Notes: a model not told the origin generated them from the letters alone. Positions 26,676 to 41,686 are shown, counted from the first letter of the stretch. The stretch is 64,000 bases of DNA from Neocallimastix lanati (nom. inval.) (GCA_016946835.1 JACVTC010000172.1:115001-179000); one strand, 5' to 3'. Numbers and translations: made by a program.

Positions 26676-29600
26676 ATGTCGTTTGTACCAACAGGAATAC
26701 TTGATGATATTAAAAAATTAGCAAATATTGAAAAAGATGGGGAAGTTATAGCTTTTGCTTCCAATAGCAATACCAAAAAAAAAAAGGACCAAAATAATGA
26801 TAAAAAGAAAAAAAATTCAAAGAAAGAAATGAATAAGGAGGAGCAAAGAGGAAGTCAATTTCCATTATTAAATGAAAAAAGTACTTCTAAAAGATATAAA
26901 TCAAATAATATGGATGAATCACTCTTAAATAGTGAAACTATAAGTACAAATAATAATTTAAGTAAATCATCAACACCAAGTAAAAAAAATTTAATTAAAA
27001 ATAATAAAAGATTCAACAATAGTAGCAATTCTTTAAATAATAAAAATGTGACACATTCAAATGAAGATTTGAAAAATAATTATAATGCATCAAATAATTC
27101 CTCAATGTTAATTGATAAAGCAAAATTAAAGATTTCTTCAAATGAAGAATCAAGAATAAATTCATCCGAAAAAACAACGATTGGAAATATAAAAATGAAA
27201 CAAACAATAACACCAATAGAACCTCCTGCTTTTCAATATCCAATAACAAAGAAAAGAGTTGGACATTTACAAAATAAATCTGATAAAACCAATAAACTAA
27301 AAAAAGAACTAGCCTTTCTCTATGACATTTCAAATAATACAAAAGAAAATAATTCTAATGATCTCATAGAAAATATAAATAATGAAATAAACAAAGAAAG
27401 CCATATTGATACAATAGTTAATGAAATAATCCCAAAAATTAATACAACTCCTAATAATAATAATAATAATACCTTATTCAACGAATCAAAGAAATTATTA
27501 AATGGAAATGAAAATCAGAATTTCTCAAAAGATGAAGTTAGTCTTTTAGCAAAAACTGTAATTCCAAAAGACTTAAATCCAAAAGAATTAAATTTTGTAA
27601 CTTTAAAAAATGACAAAAATGACAAAGAAGTAATTATTTAAATTATTAATAATAATATTAATTTTGAATATAATAAATCTAGTATTAATTAAATTTTTAA
27701 AAATCTATTAATAAATAAAATTTTTTTTATTAAATTTTTTAATTAAATAAATTAATAAAGATTAAGAATTTACATCCTTCGTTAACACCAGTATCAAGAA
27801 AAGAAGTTATATTATTAAAATATGAAATGATAAAATCACTAGAGAAAAAAGGTTTAATTGATAGTAAAGGTAATGATATTAATTATCCAACTGATATGCA
27901 TTCATTTTTAAAAATTATAAAAGAAGAACAGCAATTATATGATATTGTATTTAAAGAGTTAATACGGCAAGTTACAATACAAATGAATGAAAGAGGGGAA
28001 TTATTGTCATATCTAAGAAAAAGATATTCAAATATGTTTTCAAAAATACCAGAACATATATTAAATATTCATACAGAATTAATTGCACAACGTAAAATAA
28101 GCGAAAGATTAGCCACCGAATTAGTAAGATCAAAAAAAGTTATATTAAAATTAATTAAAGAAATTGATGAAATTAAAATACATGATCAAGAAATTAGCAA
28201 GCAAGCTGAGAAGGCTCAAAATAAATTATTAAATATTCTTACAGAATCAGATGGTAATGATTTAGTACTAGAAGAATATCAAAAATTGTATCGTATGCAA
28301 CGAAATAGATTAGAAGAAAATAATAAATTAACAGAAAATGAAAAAAGAACTTGGACAAATCTTGCCATTACTTTAGCATTACGTATTGGTAAAGAGCATG
28401 GTTTTACAGAAATTATTCAATTACAAAGTTATTGTAATACCCGTTTGTTCTCTTCAATTCAAATAATATCATTTACAAATGAAGAAAAAGTTAAATTTTT
28501 AAATGAATTAGATAAAAAAATTGATGTTTGGACTCATGAATTAATTGATCTTTCCCATTCTATTATAGAAGAAGATGAAAATAATATTGAAGTTCTTACA
28601 AAATTAGCACATGAAATTACCTTAGTACAAAATAATTTCGAATTTATAAATGATACAGATAATGAAACCGAATTTTCAAAAAATGTAAATATGTTTGATA
28701 TTTCAGTATTAATTAAAAGTCTAAATGATTGGATTAATATGACCACGCAAGTTTCTACAAGATTTACAAGTGAAAAAGATACTATTGTTATAGAAAAAAT
28801 AAAATTATCAAAAACTAATAGTCAAGAGTGGTGTGAATATGCATATAATTATTTAAAAATTTTAAAAAAGTCACCTAATGGAAAAAGATTTGATATTATT
28901 ACTGATAAATTAAATATTATTATTAAATTAATTGAAGAATGGTATTTAAAATTAGAAATTAGAGTAACTGGTGAAGATGGAGTAGCAAGTCAAGTAATTA
29001 GTTTACAAAACCAAGTTGAAGACAGGTGACCATAGAAGATATATTTTCATATATCTAATTAGAACATTAAAATGAATAAAATAAAAAAAATAATATAATA
29101 AAAATAATTTAATTTAAATATTAAAAATTTTAAATAATAAATTTAATTATATTCTCATAAAAATATATAATATATATTAGATATAATATTATGAAATCAA
29201 AGGGATCAATATCAAAGCTTTCAAATCAAGATAAGAATGTATTAAATGGATATTTAAATCAATGGCAAACAGAAATAAATTCTATACTCTGTAAATATAA
29301 ATATTAATATTGAAAATTTTAATATATATTATAATTTTTTTTCAAAATTTATTAATAGTAATTATAAATATTAAACTGAAACCAAAAAATAGCAAACTTA
29401 AGAGTATCATCAAAATCAGATATGACCAAAGTTCCTAAAAATATAACAACATGGATTTCAAATATTAGAGAATTATTAAATTCAGATTATGAATTCCAAA
29501 AAGAAGAAAATGAAAAACTTAATCAAAAAATGTTATCATGGATGGCAAATGTATTAGCACAGATTTCAGTAGATACATCATCACCATTAGATAATAATGA

Positions 29601-30089
29601 AAAAGAATTGGTACAACTTCTTCAAGAAATAAATCATTTTAATACAACACTAAAAGATTGCGAAAATTATATTGATAAAAAAGAAAATAATGAAAAAATT
29701 AAAAAATTAACCGATATTATTAAGTAAATATCAAATATTATTAACAAGTTTAACAATTTTCATAAATTTTATTAATTTATATATAATAAATAATAAATAT
29801 AATAAAAAAATTCTGATATAAAATTTAAATAATATATAGAAATATAACTGAAAACTGGGAAAACACCGCAAGAAAATTAATTAAACATGAAAAAGAAGAG
29901 CAAGAAAGACTTAATGATACAAAAAAAAATGGAAACTTAAATATTGAAGAATTAATTAGTAAACCTGAGGAGTCTATGAATCTGATAAATTCAATTAATG
30001 AATTTACAAAGGTTGAAAACCAATCATTAAGTACAACAAATAATCAAGAATTAAATACTAATAAAGAAAAAAATAATTTAAAAGATTAA
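26676..30089 (+). CDS. AXDND1: AXDND1-like axonemal dynein light-chain domain protein
   Basis: Exon 1 (26676-27630) encodes a Lys/Asn-rich start and the family linker FQYPITKKRVGHLQN. After a short intron come HPSLTPVSRKEVILLKYEM and the Ax_dynein_light-type coiled coil IIKEEQQLYDIVFKELIRQV, QMNERGELLSYLRKRYSNM and IPEHILNIHTELIAQRK (27895-28110), matching the p33/AXDND1 pattern. The rest (to about 29020) is helical with GEDGVASQVISLQNQVED. Small final exons (29190-29295, 29390-29725, 29840-30089) carry more coiled coil and an acidic tail ending LKD. It is expected on or near axonemal dyneins. Convergent with IFT122. Frames are intact. Confidence 0.82.
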
Positions 30090-30679
30090 AAAACTAAAGA
30101 ATATAAATAAATACAATATATTTAATATTAATTATTATATATATTTTAAATAATATTTTTTTTTCAATCTCTTATTTAAACTCTTACTAAAAATAAAACA
30201 TGAAAAAAATTTCATGTATGACAAATTTTTTAATACTATGTATTATTATAAAATATAAAATTTTATTAACTAAACATAGAAATTTTTGTATGTAAACGAA
30301 AATGATAGAATAAAAATAAGAATAAATTAAATAAAATATTTAATAACAAAATATATTATAGCATTAAAACTAGTATATAAAAAATAATTATTATAATCTA
30401 TTGATTATAATAAGAACTTTTTTACAATTGAAAATTTTAAATATAAATTATATTTTTATTATTTAATATATTTTATGCATATTTAGAATAATTTTTTATT
30501 GTAATATATATATCAAAATGAAATTATAAATATTCTAATTATCTATAGATTTTTATTAGAACTATTATATTAAAGTATTTTTTATTTTAATTTATCAAAA
30601 AAAAATATATTTTCATTATTGGAAATGATATAGATATATTTAAAACTAAAGCTTAAGTGTGTTAATGTTTTTATATAAA
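30090..30679. other. convergent intergenic region
   Basis: About 590 bp of A/T-rich DNA between the 3' ends of AXDND1 and IFT122. No coding sequence. It presumably holds both polyadenylation regions. Confidence 0.55.
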
Positions 30680-33600
30680 TTACGTTTTAATCGTTTTATT
30701 TCTACAAAATGGACAAGCTTGCTTTTGTAATAGTGAGAATTCATATTCTGTTGATTCAAAGAAATGATTACATACTGGACACACAGTTATTGAAATCTCT
30801 GTTAATACAGATTTATAAAACTTAATTGGGATGCATTTCTTATTCCACTTTTTCATGAACACATCATGTTTATTCATTGCTTTCAATGTTTCTCTATCAA
30901 CCTCTATTGGTTTATATTGTTCTCTGGTATCTCTTCCGGCACCAGCAAGAAGTTTTAAGAATAAATCATTTTCTTTATCGCTTCCTATTTTCATTTGTTG
31001 TACATTTTCATTGGATGAGGATAAATCCTTTATATAACTGTCTTTATTTATTAATTTAATAGCTTCTTCTTCAGTTATACCTTCTTGTAAAGAAAACTCA
31101 ACTACTGGTAGATTTTCAAATGAATAAAATGAATGTACAAATGGCTCAAAACAATTGGAACATTCATCACCATTTTGATTAAGAAGTGGATTTACAAATG
31201 AACACTGATAACAAACTGATTTTAAATCTTCTTTATCACTATCTGATTTACCTCTAGAAAGTACAGTACCCAAATCTATAGATTCTCTCCATTCTTCTGG
31301 AATCTTTAATTGTTGCATTTTATCATAAATAGTCTTTGACAATTGATATGCCCCTAATTGGGAAGATATTTTAGCAAGAGCATACAAAATATATAGCTTG
31401 GAAACACCATGAGGTAAACTATGTTTATTACCATAGTTTAAAATATATCTTGACATACTAAATAATGCTTCTGGTAAATGAGGAGTAAATGGTTCATCAA
31501 TATATCTTTGAATAAAGTAATACACATAATATATTTCTGATAATTTTTGATATTCATAAAATTTTTTTAGGGAATTTTTATCTTCATTTGATAATTCATT
31601 ATAGGTTAAATCACTTGGTATATTTTCAAGATGTTCTTGAGATAAAATCCATATATAATAAGAAGCATCATCGAAACGTTTTTCAATAATTGAATTAACT
31701 GTTAACTGTTCCAATACTTTATATGCTTCTTCAGGTTTTTTAGCTTTTCTAAAATATTCTTGTGCTTCAATAAATCTATTATTCATAGAAAGCCAATTAG
31801 CATATGGTAAGTATATTTGATTAGCTATATCAGGATGTGTTTCAGCAATACTAAATGCCTCCTCCCAATTATGTAATTCTATGTGTAAATTTAATAAATG
31901 ACCAATATCACCCATTTTAGTTAATGTTTCAAGAGCATATTTTGTTTCATTATTTTTTTTGAAGTAATCTACACATAAACTTAATGCCTTTTTCTCAGAT
32001 TTATCAATTAAATGTACCACTTCAATTAATCTATCAAATGCTTTATTAGAACCCAAAATATTAATTGCTCTTACATAATCACCAACTTCTATATAAGTTG
32101 AAGCAGCAGCTAAATTATCATTAGTACTTTGTTGCATAATAGCTTTTTTCTTTAAGATACTTTCAATATTAATATTAGCATCATGAGCAATTTTTGTGGC
32201 ATCACTCCATTTATTTAATGAAGTATACATATCAATAGCTCTCTGTGGATCACCACCCTTGATAAAGTATTGAGCAGCCTATTTAAAAAATAAATTATAT
32301 ATATATATATAATATAATATAATTAGAATAATTAATCAAATTGAATTAAAATTTAATTTAATAATAATATTTTAACAAAAGATGAATAATTTGAATATCA
32401 TATTAAATATTAAATTGAATTACACTATTATAATTACTATATATAATTAATATTACCTCTGAGTATTTACTCTCATATGCATTAATTTCACCTAATATTA
32501 TATATTTATTATGTTTTCCTTCTTTTATCATTCTTTCAACTACTTGAATTAATTCTAAATGTTTCAAGTCTCTAATCCTGATATACGCTTTTTTAGCAAT
32601 ATCTAAATCCAAATTTAATAATGCTTCATAAGCAAATTTTTCACAATCATCATCCGTAACTCCTAATGTAATAATTCCGTAGCCTTTATTAAATTCTTTT
32701 TTCTCTATACAACATTCCAAAGAAGCCGTTTGAGGAATATGAATTGTTGACATAGAATAAACATGTAAACAAAAAACTTTAGTTCCTTTAAATCCAACAA
32801 CGAATCCTTGCATTTTTTGTTCATAACTAGGAAAATCATCAACTTTAACATACAATGAACCATTTCCGGAATAACAAAGCATATCCTCATTCTCCATATT
32901 CCATGCTACACTACTAGCATTGGGTTCCTGATATAATAATGTATTAGTTCTTAAATCATAAACTGAGCAAACATACTGTTCATCAATTACCGCTAACTTA
33001 TTTCTTGATAAGCTTAGATCAAGACAATGAATAGCTGAATCCAATTTCATAATTTCAATAGGAAAAGCATTATTCAAAAATATTTTTAAAATCTGACCAT
33101 TTTTTAATCCGACTAATAAGCACTCCTGTTTTTTAGGACCACCAATAACTTTAATATATCTAATTAAAGATTCTAAATTCCATTCTTTTTCTTTTTCTCC
33201 AGAAAAATTAAACATTTGTAGTTTTTTTTCTTGACACAATATTATATGTTCTGATGTAACTACTAACAAATTGCAATCCAATTTTTTTATGATTTTTTCT
33301 TTAATTCTATAATGCATATCAGTTGCATCATCATGGAAAAGCTCATAAATAATAATTTTTTCAGGTAATTGTACTGCTAATCGATCACGATATACTGCTA
33401 TTTTTTTTACATAATCTCTACAACGAATTCTAGCACGTTGATTAGTAGAAAGATGTTGAATAACGACATCAGTCATATTATCACGATATGCGTATCGATC
33501 ATGATGAAGGCCATGAACAGTACTAAATACTACTTGATACATTGAAATAGTACCATCATTACAACCAACGGCAACATAATTCTGATTTGGACGTACTTTA

Positions 33601-34512
33601 CAACACCAAACCCAACTATTTCTTTCACATAATGTACCAATATTAATTCCATCAGTTGTCCATAAAGAAACCTTATTATCTGAACCACCAATAACAACAT
33701 AACCACCATTACTAAAATAATCAATTGAACATGGATCATAATCTAAAATTCTATCACGACCAACTTGCCTACCATTTAATTGGAAAAATGACAACTTTCT
33801 TGACCAATCAGTAACTGCTAAAATCTGTTGATCATTATGTGGACTTGGATTCCATGATAATGCCCAAATAGGTAAAACGCTTCTTTCAATTCTAAGTTTT
33901 TCTTCACCTAATTTATTTCTTATTGATATATGACCATTATACATACCTAGTGCAACATACTGACCATCACTTGTCCATGATGAGCATAAAATTCTTGATG
34001 GGACCTTAATTTATTCATTAGTTAATTTTTATTTCATTTTATTTTATTATATATATATTTTTTTTATTTTATTTTAGTTTAGTTTACATTAATAGGAATT
34101 TCATTACATTAAAAAAATGATTTAATTTTTCATCAAAATCATATTTTATATATTTAACATTGTTATATTAAAGCATAAGTTTTAAAAATTATATAAAATA
34201 TAGATTTAAATATTAAATATTATTAATTAAAATTAAAATTAAATTATGTAGTGATATAATATTCAAAAATATAAATATATATAAATAAATAATATTATTT
34301 TAAAATAATATGAATATATAAATAAAAGAAATTTTTAATAAATAAAGAATCATTAATAATAATTAAAAGTTTTTATTTAATATATATATAATTTTTAATT
34401 TGAAAATAATTTATTTAATAAATATAAGTAATTGTTTTTATTTATATAAATGTTAAATTAATATTATTATTACTTATTTATTTATAAATTTATTAATAAT
34501 TAGATAAAATTA

Positions 34513-34561
<49 letters not shown>

Positions 34562-34982
34562 GATTTTTAATTACCTTATGTTTAATAACTGATTTTTGTT
34601 CAGCAGACCAAAGACCAAAATCCGATAAAGTACAACTTACAACTTGACCTGATACTGGATTAAAAGATAAATGTTGAATAGGATCATTATGATGATATTT
34701 TAATATTCCTTCATATTTATTATTCCAAATAATAACATCTTTATCTGCACCACCTGAAGCAAATTGTTTTCCATCTTTTGAATAATCTAAACAATATACA
34801 GTATCTTTATGTGCTTTTAATGTTTGGATTAAGCTTCCTTCATTTGATTCATAAACTAAAATTTGATTTCCAACAGCTGCTAATATTTCTGACCCATCTG
34901 GTGAAAATGCTATATCATAAATTGGTTGCTGATTTCCTTCATGATCATTAATAGTATCACTCCAAGATAAAAATGCCCTCAT
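30680..34982 (-). CDS. IFT122: intraflagellar transport protein 122 (IFT-A)
   Basis: Core subunit of IFT-A, which drives retrograde transport and membrane-protein entry in cilia. Three exons: about 34982-34575, 34004-32457 and 32278-30680; the first intron is about 570 bp. The N-terminus is a WD40 propeller ([69 protein letters not shown]). A second propeller follows, then TPR-type helices ([40 protein letters not shown]). The C-terminus has two Cys clusters: CYQCSFVNP with CSNC, and CPVCNHFFE with CPFC, both usual for IFT122. All exons are open with no defect. Transcribed head-to-tail after the FUZ-like gene. Confidence 0.96.
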
Positions 34983-35791
34983 TAATTATTATCTTAATTT
35001 TTTTATTTTTATTTTTTATTTTTTTTTTTTTTTTTTATTTTTTAATTTTTTTATTTTTTTTTTTTATAATGTATTTACTTATTGCTTATTTTTTATAATT
35101 TTATTATTACTTTGTATATATATACATTTATAAATATGTTCAAATGAACCTCACAAAGATAAAAATATTTTAATTGAAATTTTAATAATATAATAATATT
35201 ACAAACTTTAATAATTATTATTGAAAAAAAAAAAATTTTTTTTAAATATTTTAAAATATTTAAATGGTATATTTTATAAACAATTTTTATAAAAAATGTA
35301 ATAAATATTATTAAAAAAATAAATAATATATATATAATTATTCCTTATTTAATATAATTGATAACTCTATTATATTTAAATAATGAAAATTAAAAATTAA
35401 TTATTTGTATTTTCAAAAAACTATTTAAAAAAATTTTTTTTCAATAAAAGATTTATAGAAAACAATTCTAATGATATTTATTTTATATTTATTATGATTA
35501 AAAAAAAAAAAAAAAAAAAAATAAAAAAAAAATAAAAAATAAAAAATATAAAATAAAAAATAAAAAATAAAAATAAAAATACAAAATATCGGAGTTTAAA
35601 AATTTCACTATTACTTATTTATTCATTTATTTATTCATTTATTCATTTATTCATTTATTAATAATATTAAATGTAACCAAAATTTTAAATTCTAATATAT
35701 ATTAGTTTATTTAAAATGGGTTACATTGTTTTTTTATTTAATCGGTATTCAAAACTTTAAAAATTAATAAGTAATAATTAATTATCTAACA

Positions 35792-35837
<46 letters not shown>

Positions 35838-36161
35838 AAATAAAATAAAATAAATAAATAAATAAATAAAATTATATCAATCAACCATGCTAAAATTTTG
35901 TAACTTCATTTATAAAGATAATACATAATATTATTTACATATAAAATACATCTGTTTAATAAATTTATATTTTCTTTTATTAATATAATGTATTAAACTT
36001 TTTAATAAAAATTAGTAAAGAAATAAATGTCAATATGAAAATTTTATCTTTACATTTGGTATAATAAATATGAATTAAAATTTTGCCAAATTTATTATTA
36101 CTCCAATTTCAATTATAATATTATTTGTATAATTAATATTTATACATGTATGTACAAATGA
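34983..36161. other. intergenic, IFT122 promoter side
   Basis: A/T-rich spacer of about 1.2 kb between FUZ and IFT122. It has A runs at 35499-35530 and 35793-35834 and a (TTCA/TTTA)n block near 35615-35660. No exon found. Confidence 0.5.
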
Positions 36162-37621
36162 TTAATTATAGAATTTTATATTTCTAAGAATTTCATTTGT
36201 AGTTGAAATAATATTTTCTGGTTTTATAAATTCGCTTGAAAAGCTAATATTATTAATTTTTAATATAAGTTTCATAATATTATAAAAAAAAAAAAAAAAA
36301 AAAAGATTAGATTCGAAATATAAACAAATATATATATAATAAAAAAATATAAATATTTACAGAATAAAAATTCTATGAACGTTTTCAGTTCTAAATTAAG
36401 CATTTTTATAAATAAAAATAAATTGTATTAATACTTCATTTCAATGTATTATATATTAATATATTAAATAATAATAGTATATTAATAACATACTTCGCAT
36501 AAAATCTATATTGATCTTTATTTATTGATATTTCATTAACACCTGGAATTTTTATTAATGAACTATATTATATATATAAATTAATATTTTATTAATAAAA
36601 AAAAATAACTATTAATCTTTTACTTCATAATTTAGTACTCTTAATAAAAAAAATTATAAATTATAACTTTTAAATGATCATATAATTTGCTAAAAATAGT
36701 ATCTTTATATTCATAATTACCATGTTTGATAGTAAAAGTCCCAAAATATATTTATAATTTCTTTTTGTTGAATTTCTGGACCTGGACGAATCTGAGGAAA
36801 TATAGTATTTCCAGTTTTAATATTTACATATAATAAAGCAAAAACATCTCTTTTAGCAAACATTCTCAGTAATACTGGAGGTTCTTCTATTGGAATATCA
36901 AGTCTTGATTGAATTAATGATATTCTAAATTCTTCTACTCTATATTTATATAAATTATATGTTTTATCAATAAAAGTTTTAAATACGAATACGAAATTTT
37001 GCATTTTTACAAAATAAAGATTATTCCAGCTATCTTGTGTGTAAACTGGAACATATCTCATAACTTGAGAACCCAAAGGTCTTGATTTATAATAATGCAA
37101 AATCTTTACATTAAAGTAATTATATAATATTTTCAAAAAAAAAAAAAAATAAAAATAAAAATAAAAAAATTTATTTATATTATTTATTAATATTATGATA
37201 TGAGAAATATTAAATGAAATAAATAATAAGATAAAAAATATATATATAACTTTAAAATAAATAAATAAATACCATTCTTGATTCATGTAATGAAAATCTA
37301 CTATATAATATAGATTCACCTAATAAAATTAAAGTAGAATTACTGCATATTCCATCTTGATTTTCAAATACTGCTAATAATTTATCAATTCTATCTTGTA
37401 CATTATCTTCAATGGAAACCTATTATTAATAACAATAATTAGATGAAAAAATATATATATATATATATATATATTTATTAAACTATTAATAATACTAGCT
37501 ATATATATTACCTTTTTAATTCCTTTAACAATTGTTGTAGGATTCAGTTCAAACATTTGATTACATAATATATCCTATTATTGAAAAAATAAAAAAAATA
37601 CATATTTTTTAATAATTTATC

Positions 37622-37661
<40 letters not shown>

Positions 37662-38562
37662 ATATTTAAACTAAATATTTATATAAAATAAATAAATAAC
37701 ATATCATAAATTACTTGTATTCCTTTAAAATCAGTAAAGCTATCATTCCATTCTGATGGTTTACCAAATATAAACTTTCATTTTTAAATTAATTATTACC
37801 AGATTGAATTAACAAACAATAATTATATTTTTTATTAGTAACTTAAATTTACTGAGTATCACTTATTATTATTAAATATAATTTGTTTATTATAATTATT
37901 TTCAACCTCACATAATCCAACTATATCCTTTATAATAGTCTTTAAAACATGACTTCCAATATTTAATGAACTGTGAAGAACAAATATATACTATTAAAGC
38001 AATATATATTATAAATAAAAGTAAATATATATCAATAAAATTATTTTCAATATATCAAAATTGTCTTTTTTTTTTTTTCCTAATTAATAATATATACATT
38101 TTCAACTTCTCTAAATAATATTTTACTTTCAGAAGTTATAATTTCTCTTATTCCTTCACTAAACAATGATTGACAAAAATTTGAGGTAGAAGAAGAAAAC
38201 CCTAACAATAAGCTTAATGTGAAAGAAAGAAAAAAAAAAAAGAAAAAAGATTATATATATGTTAATAAAACTAATAATAATAATAATAATTTTTATATAT
38301 TTTAAAATAAAAGTAAATGTACTTTTCATCCAATTTTTTCCCTGTGACTTATAATATTAACAAAAATATTATAATTATATTTATTATATATTTATTAAGA
38401 TATATTATATATTATATGAAATTGATATATTATTATTATAATTGTTATTATAATTTTCTTTAACAATAATAAATATATATATATATAAATATATAATATA
38501 TAAATACTATTTTTTGAAAGCAGTATTTTTCCAGCTTTATTAATAACATAAAAATTCTCCAT
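36162..38562 (-). CDS. FUZ: probable Fuzzy (CPLANE subunit) homologue
   Basis: Small exons on the minus strand. The start MENFYVINKAGKILLSK looks like a longin first strand. SSSTSNFCQSLFSEGIREI and FREVENVYIFVLHSSLNIGS then fit the Fuzzy longin-1 pattern of a short strand with a hydrophobic I-V-L-SS segment. The middle (ILLGESILYSRFSLHESRM, then GSQVMRYVPVYTQDSW and FVFVF) resembles the Fuzzy block around RDxPVYLP. The C-terminal region (VFALLYVNIKTGNTIFPQIR, FWDFYYQ) continues in exons near 36690, 36510-36570 (SLIKIPGVNEISINKDQYRF) and 36162-36240 (ending NIKFYN). After FYYQ the frame stops at TGGTAA, while the next frame over reads HGNYEYKDTIFSKLYDHLK, so one base seems missing near 36727. 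Family assignment is by eye and moderate. Fuzzy acts at the ciliary base to recruit IFT-A. Confidence 0.55.
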
Positions 38563-38630
38563 AATATTTAAACTTATTATATATATTTATCTACAATTGT
38601 TTTAATATATTTTTTGGTATTTATTTTATT

Positions 38631-38664
<34 letters not shown>

Positions 38665-39098
38665 CTTTTTTAGTTTATTAATATTCAAAATTTTTTTAAC
38701 ATCTTTAAAATACACATTTAGTTTTTCTTTCTCAATTATTATATTAAGCAATTAAATATTACTTGTCAAAAAATTATTTAGAGTTAAAACCTAATAAATT
38801 AATAATATATTACATAAAATTCTGAGTTTTAATGAAAATTAATATAAAATATTTGGTACCACAATTAAAATTCATATTAAATTATTATTATAACAATTTA
38901 ACATAAATTAGATATTTGTAAAATTTAATGAAATAGAATTTTATAAATTTTAATAATTAATTAATAATAATAATAATAATAATTAATAAAAAGCATATAT
39001 ATTTATCAAATTGAAATATATTTATAGTACTCATGTTTATTCAACCAGATTATTTATTATTTATATTTATATTTTTTATTTAATTTATTTTAATTTCT

Positions 39099-39140
<42 letters not shown>

Positions 39141-39417
39141 CTACTTTACTTTTTAATAATATTAAAACGAAATAATTATAATAAAAAATAAAAAATAATA
39201 TAAAATAAAATAAAAGTAAAAAATAATAATAATAAAAAATAAAAAAAAAAATAAAAAAAAAAGGATGAAACTAAACTAATATAATAATTAATATATGAAT
39301 TAACACTTATTTATAAAACAAGTAAAATAGTTAATAATTATAATATAAGAAATTCTTTTATGGATTTTCCTTAAATATATATTCAAAAGAGTTATATATT
39401 TATCAGATAATATATGA
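38563..39417. other. intergenic, homopolymer-rich
   Basis: A/T-rich spacer with long T runs at 38637-38664 and about 39103-39136, and AAAATAAAA blocks near 39180-39260. No coding sequence. Confidence 0.5.
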
Positions 39418-40646
39418 TTAATCTTCATCCGAATCATCTGGACCAAATTGAGAATAATCAACCTTTTTTCCTCTTGTACGTCTTCCACCACTAATAATAT
39501 TTTTAGTATCAAGGGAATCAAGTTCATTTTCTATTTAATATATTATTAAAATATTTAATATATAGTTTTTTTATTAATTTAATTATATCTAGCTAAAGAA
39601 ATTTTAACCAGTTTATATTAAAAAAATATCAATATAAATTATTAAACAATCATTTTTACCTAAAGAGTCATCTTCAGATTCTTCAGAATCACTGGATTGA
39701 CTTTTTTTTGCTTTCTTTGCCTTTTTACCTTTACTTGATGAACCTTTACCCTTTTTTGAAGTTTTTCTCTTTCTTTTTCTATCATGACTTGAATCAGATT
39801 CTGAATCAGAGAATTCTTCTTCTTCTTCTTCTTCAGAAGATATAACTTCTATTATTTTCAAATAATAATTAAATAAATTTTAATATTTAAATTTTTAAAA
39901 CAAAAATAATAATTAAATTATTGATTATACATAAAATAAATATTTTATAATTTTTATATAAGATATATTGTAATAATTTCATATAAATTAATTTTTATTT
40001 AAAAAATAAAATAACTGAAAATATTTTTTTTTATTCAATATTTAAATTGTTACCTTCCTCTTCTTCGTCTGAATTTACAACAAAACCATCATCGTCATCA
40101 TATGTATCTAAATTTTTTCCTTTTTTTATTAATTCTCTTTCTTGTCTTTCATACTCGAGTTCTTGAAGTCTGGCTTGCTTTTCAGCAGCAGCATTAGCTT
40201 TTCTTGAAGATATACCAGAAGAATTTGCTTTTTTCTTTGGAATACTATTATTATTTAATAAATATTAAATATTAAATTTTACATCAATAATTAATAGCGC
40301 AAATAACTACTTATTAAAAATAAAAATAAAAAATAAAAATAAAAATAAAAATTAAAAAATAAAAATAAAAAAAAAAAAAGAAAGGATAAATATAGAGTTC
40401 TATATAAATTATGTCATTTTTATTTAATAAAGTATTTGATCTTTTTTAAGTTTCGTAATTTCAATAATTATCATACATAAAATAAAAATGTACCTAATAT
40501 TATTATAAAATTTAATGAAATTCAATTACTTTATAATAAAATAAGAAATATAATTAAATAGAAAATTACCCTAATTCCTTTTCAAGATCTTCATTTTTTC
40601 TTTTATTAGCTAAAGCTTCTAACTTCTTTCTTCTTTTATCAGACAT
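39418..40646 (-). CDS. charged low-complexity protein, probably nuclear, function unknown
   Basis: Four exons, starting MSDKRRKKLEALANKRKNED at 40646. Exon 2 (about 40250-40050) gives ANAAAEKQARLQELEYERQE and LDTYDDDDGFVVNSDEEEE. Exon 3 (about 39850-39660) alternates acidic and basic runs (SSEEEEEEEFSDSESDS, RKRKRKTSKKGKGSS, SQSSDSEESEDDS). The last exon ends GGRRTRGKKVDYSQF and an acidic tail GPDDSDED. RGKKVDYSQF recalls the motif at the start of NUCKS1/RAD51AP1, but such short motifs arise easily. The Lys/Arg/Ser/acidic make-up suggests a chromatin- or nucleolus-associated protein. I cannot assign a family. Frames and splice sites look intact. Confidence 0.7.
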
Positions 40647-41597
40647 CTTATTTACTATATACAATTATAAAAATAAATTTATTTTAAAATAAAGGAAAGT
40701 TTTATTATTTTTACTTTTATAAAAAAAATTTAAAATATAAATGATTAGTTAATATTAGTATTATATTATTTAATATAATAAAAATGTAATTTATATGTAA
40801 TTTTTATAAATGTATTATACATACAATATTAAAATAAATTTAAATCATAATCAATAAGATATTAAATTAATAATTAATTATTTATTATTAATTATAACAT
40901 ACAATTTATATAAATATTTTATATGTTCATTTATATTTTAAATAATAATAATAATTTTGTAATAACCTTTTTTTTTTTTATTATATATTAAATTAATATT
41001 TTTACTTTATATAAAAATTATATTTAATTATTATTAATATAATCATTTCTCTTATAAGAAATATTATTTTTATTATTAAAAATTACTATTATTTATTATT
41101 ATTAATTAGTTATTTATTAATACTACTAAAAATTGTTTTTAATTATCATTTATTAATCATTTATTAATCATTTATTAATACTACTATAATTTGTTTTTAA
41201 TTATCATTTATTAATACTACTAAAAATTATTTTATTATCATTTATTAAAATTTCAAGAATTGGTTTTAATTATCATTTTCTAATACTACTAAAAAATTTT
41301 TTTAATTATTAGATATTAAATAATAAAATTGTTAATAATAATAATATTATTATTATTATAAATATAAAATTTTTTTTATTATTATTATAAATACTAAGTT
41401 TTATTATTATTATTATTATTATTATAAATATAAAGTTTTTTTTATTATTATTATAAATAATAAGTTTTATTATTATTATTATTATTATTATTATAAATAT
41501 AAAGTTTTTTTTATTATTATTATAAATAATAAGTTTTATTATTATTATTATTATTATAAATATAAAGTTTTTTTTTATTATTATTATAAATACTAAG

Positions 41598-41686
<89 letters not shown>

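Noticed and set aside
27013-27342. 109-codon minus-strand frame
   Set aside because: Lies antisense to the first AXDND1 exon, which has clear coding features.
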